From Pseudomonas sp. NFACC02 (lineage in GTDB: Bacteria; Pseudomonadota; Gammaproteobacteria; Pseudomonadales; Pseudomonadaceae): a DNA stretch of 64,000 bases. Made by a program: the position numbers and the translations under genes. The notes under the pieces were generated by a model. That model saw only the letters and a list, made by a program, of their open reading frames with translations. It did not search any database and was not told the DNA's origin. The first letter of the stretch is position 1; each line of letters starts with the position of its first letter. Below, piece after piece: positions 15,122 to 25,700 of this stretch. Location of the stretch: positions 186,001-250,000 of the forward strand of contig NZ_FOEO01000004.1 of NCBI RefSeq assembly GCF_900110765.1, read 5' to 3'.

Positions 15122-17626
15122 ATGTATCGCTTCAATGCTCTGCTATCCAGCGCGGACCGAACGGAAACCGCTGAGCCGTCTCCCACGCCCGGCCCCGCAA
15201 ACGTTGAACCGCTCGATGCCGAAAGCCTTGCAGGTCTTCATCGCTATTGGAGCGCCGCCAATTATTTGTGCGTCGGCCAGATTTACCTGAAAGCCAATGC
15301 GTTGTTGCGAGAGCCTCTACGACCCGAGCACATCAAGCCGCGTCTGTTGGGTCACTGGGGGACCTCTGTCGGGCAGAACTTCATTTACGTCCATTTGAAT
15401 CGACTGATCCGCAACCATGGCGTCGAAACGATCTTTGTTTCTGGCCCCGGTCACGGCGGCCCTTCCATGAATGCCTGTGCCTGGCTTGAGGGAACCTACA
15501 GCGAAGTCCACCCGACCATTACCCGCGATGAAGCCGGCATGCTCCGGCTGTTCCGGAGTTTTTCGACCCCCGGCGGCGTACCCAGCCACTGCGGGCCCCA
15601 TACCCCCAATTCGCTGCACGAGGGCGGGGAGCTGGGGTATTCACTGATGCATGCGTTCGGGGCGGCCTTCGATAATCCGGACCTGTTGGTCGCCTGCGTC
15701 ATCGGCGACGGTGAAGCAGAGACGTGCCCGCTGGAGGGCAGCTGGAAAAGTGTTCATTTTCTCGACCCCAGGCGCGACGGCGCGGTGTTGCCGATTCTCC
15801 ACCTCAACGGCTACAAGATCTCCGGGCCGACAGTGGAAGCCCGGCTGGCCGACGCGGATCTGATGGATCTCTATCGAGGGCGTGGCTACCAGCCCGTTAT
15901 TGTGGCGGGTGACGACCTGCCGGGCATGCACCAACGCTTTGCGGCGGCACTCGACGCCTGCTACGACAGCATCCGGCACATCCAGCGAGACGCCCGGTCA
16001 CGGGGCGGGGCGGTCCGGGCACGCTGGCCAATGATCATCCTGCGCAGTCCGAAGGGCTGGACCGGGCCAAAAGTGGTCGACGGATTGCCCGTAGAGGGTA
16101 CCTTTCGCGCGCACCAGGTGCCGCTCGCCCATGTCGCGAGCAACCCGGAACATTTGCAGCAACTGGAAGCGTGGATGCGCAGTTACGCGCCGCAGTCCCT
16201 GTTCGACGAAGAGGGCGTGCTGTTCCAGGAATTGCAAGCGCTGACGCCTCCAGCCCCGTTACGCATGGGGGCCGTGGCCAGCGTCAATGGTGGGCGGCGG
16301 CTGGTTGCGCTGGATCTGCCGGACTTTGCCAACTACGGTCTTGAAGTCCCGCAGCCCGGGCAGGTGATCGCGGAGGCACCGCGCAAACTGGGTGAGTATC
16401 TACGGGATGTCATGCACAACAACCCGGACAATTTCAGGGTGTTCGGGCCTGACGAAACCAACTCCAATCGGCTCAATGCCGTGTTCGAGGCCAGCGACCG
16501 GACGGCTGCCGGTCCCTGCCTCGACATCGACGATCACCTCGCCCCGGATGGCCGCGTCATGGAGGTGCTCAGCGAGCACCTGTGCGAGGGCTGGCTCGAA
16601 GGGTATCTGCTGACCGGGCGCCACGGCATGTGGTCAACCTACGAGGCCTTCGCCCAGACGGTCGATTCGATGGTTACCCAACATGCCAAATGGCTGCAGC
16701 AGAGCAAAGAGTATGCCTGGCGGCGCCCGTTGGCATCGCTGAACATCTTCCTGACCAGCCACGCCTGGCGCAACGATCACAACGGGTTCAGCCATCAATC
16801 CACTGGTTTCGTCGACAACGTGCTGCAGCGCCGGTCCGATGTGATACGCGTGTATTACCCGCCGGATTCAAATTGCCTGGTCAACGTCTTCGACCACTGC
16901 CTGCGCAGCCGCAACTGCATCAACGTCATCACCTGTGGCAAACAACCGGACTTTCAATGGCTGAGCCCGGAACAGGCACGGGCGCACTGCTCACGCGGTG
17001 CCTCGATATGGCCCTTCGCGAGCAACGACACGCATCTGGCTCCCGACGTCGTGCTGGCTTGCGCCGGGGATGTTCCGACCACCGAAGCCGTGGCCGCCAG
17101 CTGGCTGTTGCAAAAGCATGTTCCCGGGATTCGGGTCCGGCTGGTCAACGTGGTTGACCTGGGCGTGCTCAGCGCACCGCAGGTACGACCTCACGGTTTC
17201 GACCAGGCATCGTTCGAAGCGCTGTTTACCGCCGAAGCACCGGTGATGTTCGCGTTTCACGGATCGACCTGGGTGATTCATTCGATGGTCCACGGGCGGG
17301 CGAACGAGGCACGCTTTCACGTTCGTGGTTTCAGCGACCGTGGCACCACCACGACGCCGTTCGACATGGTGGTGCTCAATAACATGAGCCGTTTTCAGTT
17401 GGCGATCGACGCGCTCGCCCACGTCCCGCGTTTGCGTGAACAGGCCTCGGAGGCGGTGTCGTTTTTCGAGGAGCAACTGCGTCGCCACTTCGTCTGGATT
17501 CGCGAGCACTTCGAAGATCTACCGGAGATCCGTAATTGGCAATGGACCCCGGACTTCAGTGAGTCGCAGCAACCGCCGCCATTGGCTAGAGGCCACCTCA
17601 GGGCCCAACCGTTTACCGATGCCTGA
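15122..17626 (+). CDS. xfp: Xylulose-5-phosphate/fructose-6-phosphate phosphoketolase
   Basis: An 834-residue thiamine-diphosphate enzyme that splits xylulose-5-P or fructose-6-P with phosphate to acetyl-phosphate and an aldose phosphate. The motifs include GPGHGGPSMNACAWLEG, GGELGYSL and the ThDP/Mg site GDGEAETCPLEG, where the common form is EAETGP. Further on come GPDETNSNR and WSTYEAF. Length and the N-middle-C layout fit the family. GGAG precedes ATG 15122 by six bases. Together with acetate kinase it gives an ATP-yielding route from pentose or hexose phosphates without oxygen, unusual for a respiratory pseudomonad. Confidence 0.93.
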   Translation: MYRFNALLSSADRTETAEPSPTPGPANVEPLDAESLAGLHRYWSAANYLCVGQIYLKANALLREPLRPEHIKPRLLGHWGTSVGQNFIYVHLNRLIRNHGVETIFVSGPGHGGPSMNACAWLEGTYSEVHPTITRDEAGMLRLFRSFSTPGGVPSHCGPHTPNSLHEGGELGYSLMHAFGAAFDNPDLLVACVIGDGEAETCPLEGSWKSVHFLDPRRDGAVLPILHLNGYKISGPTVEARLADADLMDLYRGRGYQPVIVAGDDLPGMHQRFAAALDACYDSIRHIQRDARSRGGAVRARWPMIILRSPKGWTGPKVVDGLPVEGTFRAHQVPLAHVASNPEHLQQLEAWMRSYAPQSLFDEEGVLFQELQALTPPAPLRMGAVASVNGGRRLVALDLPDFANYGLEVPQPGQVIAEAPRKLGEYLRDVMHNNPDNFRVFGPDETNSNRLNAVFEASDRTAAGPCLDIDDHLAPDGRVMEVLSEHLCEGWLEGYLLTGRHGMWSTYEAFAQTVDSMVTQHAKWLQQSKEYAWRRPLASLNIFLTSHAWRNDHNGFSHQSTGFVDNVLQRRSDVIRVYYPPDSNCLVNVFDHCLRSRNCINVITCGKQPDFQWLSPEQARAHCSRGASIWPFASNDTHLAPDVVLACAGDVPTTEAVAASWLLQKHVPGIRVRLVNVVDLGVLSAPQVRPHGFDQASFEALFTAEAPVMFAFHGSTWVIHSMVHGRANEARFHVRGFSDRGTTTTPFDMVVLNNMSRFQLAIDALAHVPRLREQASEAVSFFEEQLRRHFVWIREHFEDLPEIRNWQWTPDFSESQQPPPLARGHLRAQPFTDA

Positions 17627-17677
17627 GCCCGGCGCGGGGGCACCGAACCTTTATATCGACATGAGAGGAGCAAAGCG

Positions 17678-18721
17678 ATGAATAACACGATGCAGGCGGC
17701 AGTTGTCGAAGCGTTCGACAGGCCTTTGGTCCTGCGCCAATTGCCGATCCCTGAGCCTGGCGCGGGACAGATCCTGGTGCGAACGGAAGCGTGCGGTGTA
17801 TGCCACACCGACCTGCACGCGGCCCGCGGCGATTGGCCAGTCAAACCGTCGCTGCCTTTTGTACCCGGGCACGAAGGCATCGGGACCGTCGTGGCCATTG
17901 GCGCAGGGGTCAGCAGTGTCCAGATGGGCGAGCGCGTTGGCGTGCCGTGGCTTTATTCAGCGTGCGGCCACTGTGAATACTGCCTGAGCGCTCGGGAACC
18001 GGTGTGCGCTGACGCGAAATTCGGCGGCTATACCCAGAATGGTGGATTCGCGGAATACATCCTGGCGGACCCGAACTATGTGGCGCATATTCCTGCCGGG
18101 CTGGATGCACGCGAAGCCGCGCCGATCATTTGTGCCGGGGTGACGTCGTACAAAGGCATCAAGGAAGCCGACGTCAGGCCGGGTCAGTGGATAGTCATTT
18201 CAGGCGCGGGTGGATTAGGGCATCTGGCGGTCCAGTACGCCAAAGCCATGGGCTTGCAGGTGTGCGCGGTCGATATCGATGACGAAAAACTGGCCCATGC
18301 TCGCCGCTTGGGGGCCGATGCGGTCGTCAATGCGCGGGATGATGACGCCGTCGAAGCCGTACAGGCCGCGACGGGCGGAGGCGCCCATGGCGTGCTGATC
18401 ACGGCGCCGTCGCTGAGCGCCTTCCGGCAGGGCGTCGCGATGACCCGTAAACATGGCACCTGCGTGCTGGTGGGGCTGCCGCCTGGAGAGTTTCCAATGC
18501 CGCTGTTCGACGTCGTGGCCAACTGCATCACCGTTCGCGGTTCGTTCGTGGGCACCCGACAGGACATGGCCGAAGCATTGGCATTCGCGGCGGCCGGCAA
18601 GGTCAAGGCAGATGTCGAGCTGCAGCCGCTTAGCGCGATCAATGACGTGTTCGAACGGCTTGAACATGGGGGTGTCGCCAGCCGTATCGTGATCGAGTTT
18701 CCTCCGGCAACGAGCCTCTGA
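17678..18721 (+). CDS. adhP: Zinc-dependent alcohol dehydrogenase AdhP type
   Basis: A 347-residue NAD-linked alcohol dehydrogenase. It has the catalytic zinc motif CGVCHTDLHAARGDW with PGHEGIG, the structural four-cysteine site CGHCEYCLSAREPVC and the cofactor loop SGAGGLGHLAVQYA. These fit ethanol-active AdhP/Adh1 enzymes, which reduce acetaldehyde to ethanol and recycle NADH. A ribosome site GAGAGGAG precedes the ATG. The 51-bp gap after phosphoketolase suggests co-transcription with ackA and xfp as a fermentative operon. Confidence 0.9.
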   Translation: MNNTMQAAVVEAFDRPLVLRQLPIPEPGAGQILVRTEACGVCHTDLHAARGDWPVKPSLPFVPGHEGIGTVVAIGAGVSSVQMGERVGVPWLYSACGHCEYCLSAREPVCADAKFGGYTQNGGFAEYILADPNYVAHIPAGLDAREAAPIICAGVTSYKGIKEADVRPGQWIVISGAGGLGHLAVQYAKAMGLQVCAVDIDDEKLAHARRLGADAVVNARDDDAVEAVQAATGGGAHGVLITAPSLSAFRQGVAMTRKHGTCVLVGLPPGEFPMPLFDVVANCITVRGSFVGTRQDMAEALAFAAAGKVKADVELQPLSAINDVFERLEHGGVASRIVIEFPPATSL

Positions 18722-19239
18722 CGGTCAAGGGCCTAGGTGGCGACAGTCGAGCTGACGCGGCTGTCGCAACGCTGGGGGCTCGACGCAGGCGAAGCCCCGT
18801 GAATGAATGCTTGCTTTCACGCGGTTTCGTTCAGCCTGCTTATCGCCCGCTGCCCTGGTGCTTACGATTCATTCCTTTTGAGTGTCAACGGACGTCCTGT
18901 CTATTGATGCTTAAGCCGCTTTTTTATTCTTCAACGGTGCACGAACTAACACAGACTGACAGCACGCCTTGGTGCGTCATCTGAAGAAGCGCCTGGTTTT
19001 TCGTTAGTTTGCTATTTAAAAGAAAAATAAGGCAGTTTAATTGACCAGAATCAATAATTAGTCTGCTCATGATGAGCCGCCTTACAATAGCCAAAGTAAG
19101 ACTAAAGACTAAGTGCCTGCCGCCCGTTTTCATCTATTTTTCACAAATAGCCTGACACAGTGATGGCCATGTGATGTCATGGTTATGTGCGTGTTGAAGC
19201 AACAATAACCACCACAATAAGAACCACAAGGTGACGGTC
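18722..19239. other. 518-bp intergenic region before the chemoreceptor
   Basis: No convincing gene; two short open frames here lack ribosome sites and family features. A modest hairpin (18740-18746 with 18761-18767, 7 bp) may end the adhP transcript. From about 18900 to 19230 the DNA is clearly AT-richer than its surroundings and probably holds the chemoreceptor promoter. I see no obvious repeat. Confidence 0.4.
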
Positions 19240-20859
19240 ATGGGCGTAAGAAGTTTGCGGTTAAGGTCCAGGGCGATACTGGCGTTTGGAGTGATCTGTT
19301 CACTGCTGATCGTTCTGGGGGTCAGCGCGCTCTATGAAATGCGGGGCATCGTCAAATCGGTGGACGCATTGCGGGACAGTTGGCTTCCGGGTGTGCGTCA
19401 AGCCGGAAAAATCGAGACGGCGGGTTTTTTGTACCAACTGGGGGCTCGCCGCTTCGTCATGGAGGAAGGCCGGCTCAGCGCTGAATCGCTCGAAAAGCTT
19501 GATCGGCTCAAGTTGAATTTGCAGGTTGAAACGGATGCCTACGAAACGCTGATATCCAGTCCTGAAGAGCGTGCCCTTTATGGGGAAGTGAAGCAAGCGG
19601 TGCAACAATTCGCCAGGGTCAGTGATCAGTTGCCAAGGCTCGGCAAAACCCAGACCGATAGCGATCCAGGCCGTTTCCTCAGTGACCTCACACAATACGG
19701 CGCGGTGTTGCAGGAGAAGGTTGAGTCGCTGATCAAAGCGAACGAAAGCGGCGCAGACACCTCCAGCTTCGATGCTCAGACCGACTATCAGCTTGGCAAG
19801 TATACGGTGCTGTTTATGATTATCGCCGCTATCGTGCTGACGGTTATCGTAGCCATGTTGTTTACGCGCAGTATCGTGAACCCAGTGCATGCACTGTTGG
19901 GTGCAACCCGGAACATCGCCGACGGGAATTTAAGCGTCGCGGTTGAAGTGAACGGTGCCGACGAATTGACCGAGCTTCAAAGTGCAACGGCGAAGATGCG
20001 TATCAATTTAAGAGAGACGATCGAACATATTGCTCATTCTTCCGGACAGTTGGCGTCGGCGGCTGAAGAGATGAGTTCGATTACGCAAGAAAGCACCCAA
20101 GGTGCGCGACAACAGAGCGTGGAAACCGAAATGGCCGCTACGGCGGTGAATCAGATGACCGCTGCCGTCGAGGAAGTGGCACGCAATGCGTCCTCCGCTT
20201 CACAATCGACCCAGATGTCGGAACGCTCGGCGGTGACCGGCCAGGCGCGAGTCGGGCACACCATCACCTCCATCGAAAAACTCAGTGCCAGCGTCAAGCA
20301 GACCTGTCTGGAAGTGGAGGGCCTGGCAGGCAAGACACAAGACATCGCCAAAGTACTGGATGTCATCGGATCGATTGCGGAACAGACCAACCTGCTTGCG
20401 CTCAACGCTGCCATTGAAGCCGCTCGCGCCGGCGAGCAGGGCCGTGGCTTTGCGGTGGTCGCTGACGAAGTCCGTGCGCTGGCGCATCGCACCCAGGCCT
20501 CCACACAAGAAATCGAAAAAATGATCCAGGACATCCAGAAGGACTCAGGCAACGCGGTTCACTCCATGCGCCGCAGCAATGAAGAAGCGCAGATCACCTT
20601 GTCCACGGCCCAGGATGCAGGCGTGGCGATCAGCGAAATCACGGCGGCCATCTCCGACATCAACGAGCGAAACCTGCTGATCGCCGCCGCGTCGCAAGAG
20701 CAGGCACAGGTGGCTCGTTCCGTGGATGAAAACCTCGTCAGCATTCGTGATCTCTCGGTCCAGAGCGCCTCGACGGCTCAGCAAACGGCGACCGCGAGTC
20801 AGGAGTTGTCGCAACTGGCAGTGGATCTGAACCGCCTCGTCAGTCGTTTTGCCGTCTGA
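19240..20859 (+). CDS. Methyl-accepting chemotaxis protein
   Basis: A 539-residue receptor. One transmembrane helix near residues 12-30 is followed by a ~160-residue periplasmic four-helix-type sensor, a second helix near 190-210 ([19 protein letters not shown]), a HAMP segment and the signalling hairpin with the conserved tip [21 protein letters not shown] methylation region lies on both sides. It would pass an unknown small-molecule signal to CheW/CheA. AAGGTGA lies before ATG 19240; GTG 19231 is an alternative. Confidence 0.9.
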   Translation: MGVRSLRLRSRAILAFGVICSLLIVLGVSALYEMRGIVKSVDALRDSWLPGVRQAGKIETAGFLYQLGARRFVMEEGRLSAESLEKLDRLKLNLQVETDAYETLISSPEERALYGEVKQAVQQFARVSDQLPRLGKTQTDSDPGRFLSDLTQYGAVLQEKVESLIKANESGADTSSFDAQTDYQLGKYTVLFMIIAAIVLTVIVAMLFTRSIVNPVHALLGATRNIADGNLSVAVEVNGADELTELQSATAKMRINLRETIEHIAHSSGQLASAAEEMSSITQESTQGARQQSVETEMAATAVNQMTAAVEEVARNASSASQSTQMSERSAVTGQARVGHTITSIEKLSASVKQTCLEVEGLAGKTQDIAKVLDVIGSIAEQTNLLALNAAIEAARAGEQGRGFAVVADEVRALAHRTQASTQEIEKMIQDIQKDSGNAVHSMRRSNEEAQITLSTAQDAGVAISEITAAISDINERNLLIAAASQEQAQVARSVDENLVSIRDLSVQSASTAQQTATASQELSQLAVDLNRLVSRFAV

Positions 20860-21032
20860 TTCGTGATGATTGGCACCGGTCAGTCACCGGCCAGGGCCGG
20901 CAGAGGTCAAGACACAATGCCGCGTAGTACGCTCGTCGACACTTTGTTGCCCGATAGTGACGCATTGGACACGCTTGGCGTTCAATGCTGGTCTAACCTG
21001 TTCATGGCAAAGGACGGCACAGGGAGGGCATG

Positions 21033-22721
21033 ATGCTGGATCTACCTATTATTTTGCTGGTCGATGATCAGGTCAGCGACCTTCGCGTGCTAGGACAGGC
21101 ATTGGAAGGCCTGGGTGATGTGTACATCGCCACGAACGGATCCACCGCGCTTCAACTGGCCCGAAAGTACCGGCCTGAAGTGATCCTGCTGGACATCGAA
21201 ATGCCGTTCATGGACGGATACTCGGTTTGCGAACAGATCAAGGCAGACCCCAAGCTTGCGCACGCGGCAGTCATTTTCGTCACCTCACACCAGCAGACCG
21301 AAAACGAACTGCGCGGCTTGAAACTGGGTGGTGCGGACTTTCTGCACAAGCCGATCAATCTGCCGGTCGCCAGGGCAAGGGTGGAAGCCAACATCAAGCA
21401 CGGTCGCGCGGTGAGGCAACTCGCTTATTACGACTCGCTCACGAATCTTCCTAACCGGACGCTGCTCATGGACCGGGTCAGCCAGGCGTTGGAGAACACG
21501 CGAGAACGGCCGGCCCGGATCGGGCTGCTTTCTCTGGACCTGGAAAATTTCAAGCCGCTCAACGATGCCGAGGGGCACGCGGTGGGCGATGCTTTGCTTC
21601 AGGAAGTCGCCAAGCGTCTGGTGGGCTGTTGCGCCGCGCCCGACACGGCGGCGCGCGCCGGAGGGCAGCGGTTCATGATGTTGGCGCTGTCTTGTCAGAC
21701 CCTCGATGATCTTGGGCATTGCGCGCAGAGAGTGCTCGACGCCGTCGGCGCGCCCATCATGATTGCCAACACGCGTTACGACCTGATCGGCAACGTCGGC
21801 ATCAGCGTATTCCCGGACGACAGTGACGATGCCAGGACGCTGCATGAGCACGCCGGTGCTGCGCTTTACCAGGCGAGGCAGGCAGGGCGTGGCGAGTACC
21901 GTTTTTTCAATGCCTCGATCAACGACAGCGTTCGCGCCCATCATCAAATGGAGCGTGACCTTCGTAATGCACTGGACAACCGGCGACTCGAGGTTTTCTA
22001 TCAGGCCAAGGTCAATCCGCGGCTGCACCGTGTGGTTGGCGTCGAGGCGCTGGTGCGCTGGCCGCAGGCTGACGGGAGCATGATCCCTCCCGACCGCTTT
22101 ATTCCATTGGCAGAAGCAAGTGGGCTGATCGTTCCGCTGGGCGAGTATGTGCTCGAGGAGGCGTGTCGGGCGGTCAGCCATTGGCGTGCGCAAGGACACG
22201 AGATCAGCGTCAGCGTCAATATTTCTCCTGCCCAGTTTCACCACCGCCGTTTCGAGGACATGATCCAGCAGGCGATGCTGCGCAACGATTTGATGGCCGG
22301 TCAGCTCGAGCTGGAAATCACCGAGGGCGTGCTGGCGGGGGATGTCGATCAGACCTGTCAGCTACTCGAGCGCCTGCGCGCTCAAGGCGTGCGCATTTCC
22401 GTTGATGATTTCGGCACCGGTTATTCGAGCCTGGCGTACCTTAAACGTCTGCCTCTGGATGTGCTGAAGATCGATCAAAGCTTCGTCCGGCAAATGCTGG
22501 ATCATCCCCGTGACGCGGCCATCGTCGAAACCATCATCCAGCTGGCGCATGCACTGGACTTGCAGTTGATCGCGGAGGGCGTCGAGACGCCGGAACATGC
22601 CCGGCTCCTTCAGCGACTGGGCTGTGAGGTGATGCAGGGCTTCTGGTATTGCCGACCTCTGCCACGTACTCAGATGACGGAATACCTGAATGCGCCGCCG
22701 ACGACGGTGACCGGGCTTTAG
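21033..22721 (+). CDS. REC-GGDEF-EAL protein with degenerate GGDEF
   Basis: A 562-residue response regulator. Residues 1-120 are a receiver (LLVDDQ, LLDIEMPFMDGYS, CheY-like lysine in HKPI). A GGDEF fold follows at about 130-290, whose active site reads GGQRF instead of GGDEF, and then an EAL domain (310-550). The EAL domain keeps EALVRW, NISPAQF, EITEG, DDFGTGYSS and KIDQSF. It is therefore probably a phosphorylation-controlled cyclic-di-GMP phosphodiesterase with no cyclase activity. AGGGAGG lies five bases before ATG 21033; ATG 21030 is also possible. The large hybrid kinase 37 bp downstream is its likely partner. Confidence 0.88.
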   Translation: MLDLPIILLVDDQVSDLRVLGQALEGLGDVYIATNGSTALQLARKYRPEVILLDIEMPFMDGYSVCEQIKADPKLAHAAVIFVTSHQQTENELRGLKLGGADFLHKPINLPVARARVEANIKHGRAVRQLAYYDSLTNLPNRTLLMDRVSQALENTRERPARIGLLSLDLENFKPLNDAEGHAVGDALLQEVAKRLVGCCAAPDTAARAGGQRFMMLALSCQTLDDLGHCAQRVLDAVGAPIMIANTRYDLIGNVGISVFPDDSDDARTLHEHAGAALYQARQAGRGEYRFFNASINDSVRAHHQMERDLRNALDNRRLEVFYQAKVNPRLHRVVGVEALVRWPQADGSMIPPDRFIPLAEASGLIVPLGEYVLEEACRAVSHWRAQGHEISVSVNISPAQFHHRRFEDMIQQAMLRNDLMAGQLELEITEGVLAGDVDQTCQLLERLRAQGVRISVDDFGTGYSSLAYLKRLPLDVLKIDQSFVRQMLDHPRDAAIVETIIQLAHALDLQLIAEGVETPEHARLLQRLGCEVMQGFWYCRPLPRTQMTEYLNAPPTTVTGL

Positions 22722-22758
22722 CAGGTTGTAGTCTCCCCCTATTCAGAGGCAGCTCTTT

Positions 22759-25700
22759 GTGCGGCTGATCAAGAGTTTTCGTGAAGCAGCGGTCTGTGTG
22801 GCCGTCATCGTGGCCATCGGCATCACTGTGACGGTAATGATCTACCAGGTGGTGAGAAAATCCACCGAGTATGAGCTCAACACCGCAGTGGACAAGGCGA
22901 CGCAGAATGCCAGAGGCTACGTGCTCAAGCGCATGGCCGATTATCAATATGGGTTAAGGGGAGTGCGCGGGGCGGTTGCGGTTGCCGCGACCGAATCGGA
23001 TGGCTTCGACCACGCGTTATTCGTTCGTTACCTTCAGGGGGAGGGCGCCGATTCCGAGTTTGACGGTGCCCGCGGGTTTGGCTTCATCCGCAGGGTGCCG
23101 GAGAGCGAACTGCAGGCCTTCCTGAGCAGTGTGCAGAAGGAGGCGGATGCGGCCGTCACGCTTCAGCAATTCGAGCCGCGTGCTGGCGAGCGCTACATCA
23201 TCCAGTACATCGAGCCTGCCCCGCAAAACAACAGCGGACTGGGGCTGGACATCGGCTCCGAGCCGAATCGGCGTATGGCCGCTGAGCGCGCGATGCGAAG
23301 CGGGGAGCCTCAACTGACGGCGCCCATCACCTTGCGTCTGAGCGGCGTTCAACCATCGCCGTCCATGTTGTTGTTGATGCCGGTCTACCGCTCGGTGCCA
23401 AGTCCGACCACTGTGCCTGATCGTGAACGACTGCTGTTGGGATGGTCGTTTACGGGCCTGATCGTCACCGAAACGTTGCGGGACATGGAATTACCGCGCG
23501 ATGTGTGCCTGCACATCAGCGACATTACCGATGGCGATCAGGCGCCCGCCTTTTTCTCAAAGGGCCACGACTGCGACGCATCGAACGTGATGATGTCCCG
23601 TGACGAGGACAAGCTGGTCTACGGGCGCCTGTGGCGTTTCCATTTCGGGGTCGGGCCGGGTTTTGCCAAAAGCCTGCACCTTGTCTCACCGACTCTGGTG
23701 CTCGGCATCGGCAGTCTGTTTACGCTGATATTGGCGGCGAGCGGGGTGACGCTGCTCATCAGTTCAATCCGCCGTAGTCGCCTGTTGCGTGAACAAAGCC
23801 GGCTGGCAGCCATTGTCGAAAGCTCTACCGACGGAATCATCAGCAAAACCCTGGAGGGTGTCATTACCAGTTGGAACGGCGGTGCGCAGACCATTTTTGG
23901 CTATCGAGCCGAGGAGGCCATTGGGAGGCGGCTGGAAGACCTTGTCGTACCCAGGGATCGCATTGGCGAGGAACGTGACATTCTGCAGCGAATCGCCAAG
24001 GGCATTCCGATTTTGAGTTTCGACACTGTACGGCACCGCAAAGACGGGTCGTTCGTTGACGTATCGGTCAATATTTCCCCTTTGATCGATGCCCGGGGTG
24101 AAGTCGTCGGCGCCTCCAAAACAGTGCGTGATATTTCCATGCAGAAGCAAGCGGAAGCCAGGATTCTCGAGCTGAACGCAGGCCTCGAAGACCAGATCGC
24201 CGAACGGACCGCGCAGCTTCGCAACACCAACCTGATGCTGTCGAGCGTGCTGAGGTCCGCCACCGAGGTGGCGATTATCGCGACCGACTGTGACGGCCTG
24301 ATCAAGATCTTCAACGCGGGGGCTGAACGGATGCTCGGCTACTCGGAACAGGAGCTTGTCGGGCGGGCGACGCCCCATGTGTTTCATCTGGCGCAAGAGC
24401 TCGCGCAGCGATCGGCATCCTTGCGCAATGAGACCGGCTTGGATACCGAGACGTTTGAGCCGCTGGTCAGTCAATGTCGCACAGACGGCTCCAGTACGCG
24501 GGAATGGACCTTCGTGCGTAAGGACGGCAGTCAGTTTCCCGTGACCCTGATGGCCACTGAAATCCGTGATGAACTCGGTGAGTTGACCGGTTTTCTGGGG
24601 ATTGCGGTCGATATCACCCGGCGTGAAGCGGTCCAAAAGGAGTTGACCGCCGCCCGCGACCAGTTGTTGATGGCGGCTGAGGTCGCTCAGTTGGGTATCT
24701 GGTCATGGACCATCGAGGCGGACGACCTGCAATGGAACGACCGAATGTTCGACTTCTATTTCCAGCCGCTGGAGCTGCGCGAGTCGGGTCTGCATTTCGC
24801 CCATTGGCTGGAGCGCATTCATCCGGATGATCGCGCCAGGATCGAAAACCGTCTCAGGGATATCTCCGCGGGTGAGCGCGTTGAGGATCAGACGTTTCGG
24901 GTGGTCAGTCCCCAAGGTCAGATTCGGGTGATTCAGTCGGGCGCGCATCTGGAACGCGACAGCGCCGGAAAACCGATGCGCGTCACGGGGATCAACCTCG
25001 ACATCACGGCGCAGTGCGAACTTCAAGCGCGTCTGCTGGAGGCAAAAGAGCGGGCTGACGCCGCCAGTGACGCGAAATCGACCTTTCTGGCCAACATGAG
25101 TCATGAGATCCGGACACCGCTCAATGCGGTGTTGGGGATGCTGCAATTGCTTACACACGCGGGGCTGGACAGTCGGCAGGCAGGGTATGTAATCAATGCC
25201 CGCACTGCCGCGAGTTCTTTGCTGAGCCTGCTTAACGACATCCTCGATTATTCGAAAATCGAAGCCAACAAACTGCACCTGGACATACACCCCTTCGATC
25301 TCGATCAACTGCTTCGCGATCTGGCGGTGATTCTGGTCGGTAACCAGTCCCGTTCCGCCGCTGAAGTCCTGTTTGAACTCGATCCAACACTGCCTGTTCA
25401 TCTCATGGGGGACAGCCTGCGATTGCAGCAGGTGTTGATCAATCTCGCCGGTAATGCCTTGAAGTTCACCCCACAGGGTCAGGTGGTCGTGCGCTTCATA
25501 CGCCTGAGCTCAGGTGATCGCGTGGGTATCAGGGTCGAGGTTGAGGACAGTGGCATCGGCATTCAGCGCGAACATCTGGCGCACATCTTCGAGGGCTTCA
25601 GCCAGGCGCAGGCTTCCACCACGCGCCGTTATGGCGGCACGGGCCTGGGGTTGGCCATCTGCAAGCGGCTGGTGGCCATGATGGGGGGGGAGTTGCGGAT

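Noticed and set aside
18799..19133. Short open frames before the chemoreceptor on both strands
   Set aside because: No ribosome sites or protein features; the AT-rich DNA is better read as promoter region.
21285..22244. 319-residue open frame antisense to the GGDEF-EAL gene
   Set aside because: No recognisable domain; codon pattern mirrors the real gene on the plus strand.
23764..24636. 290-residue open frame antisense to the hybrid kinase
   Set aside because: Shadow of PAS-domain coding sequence.
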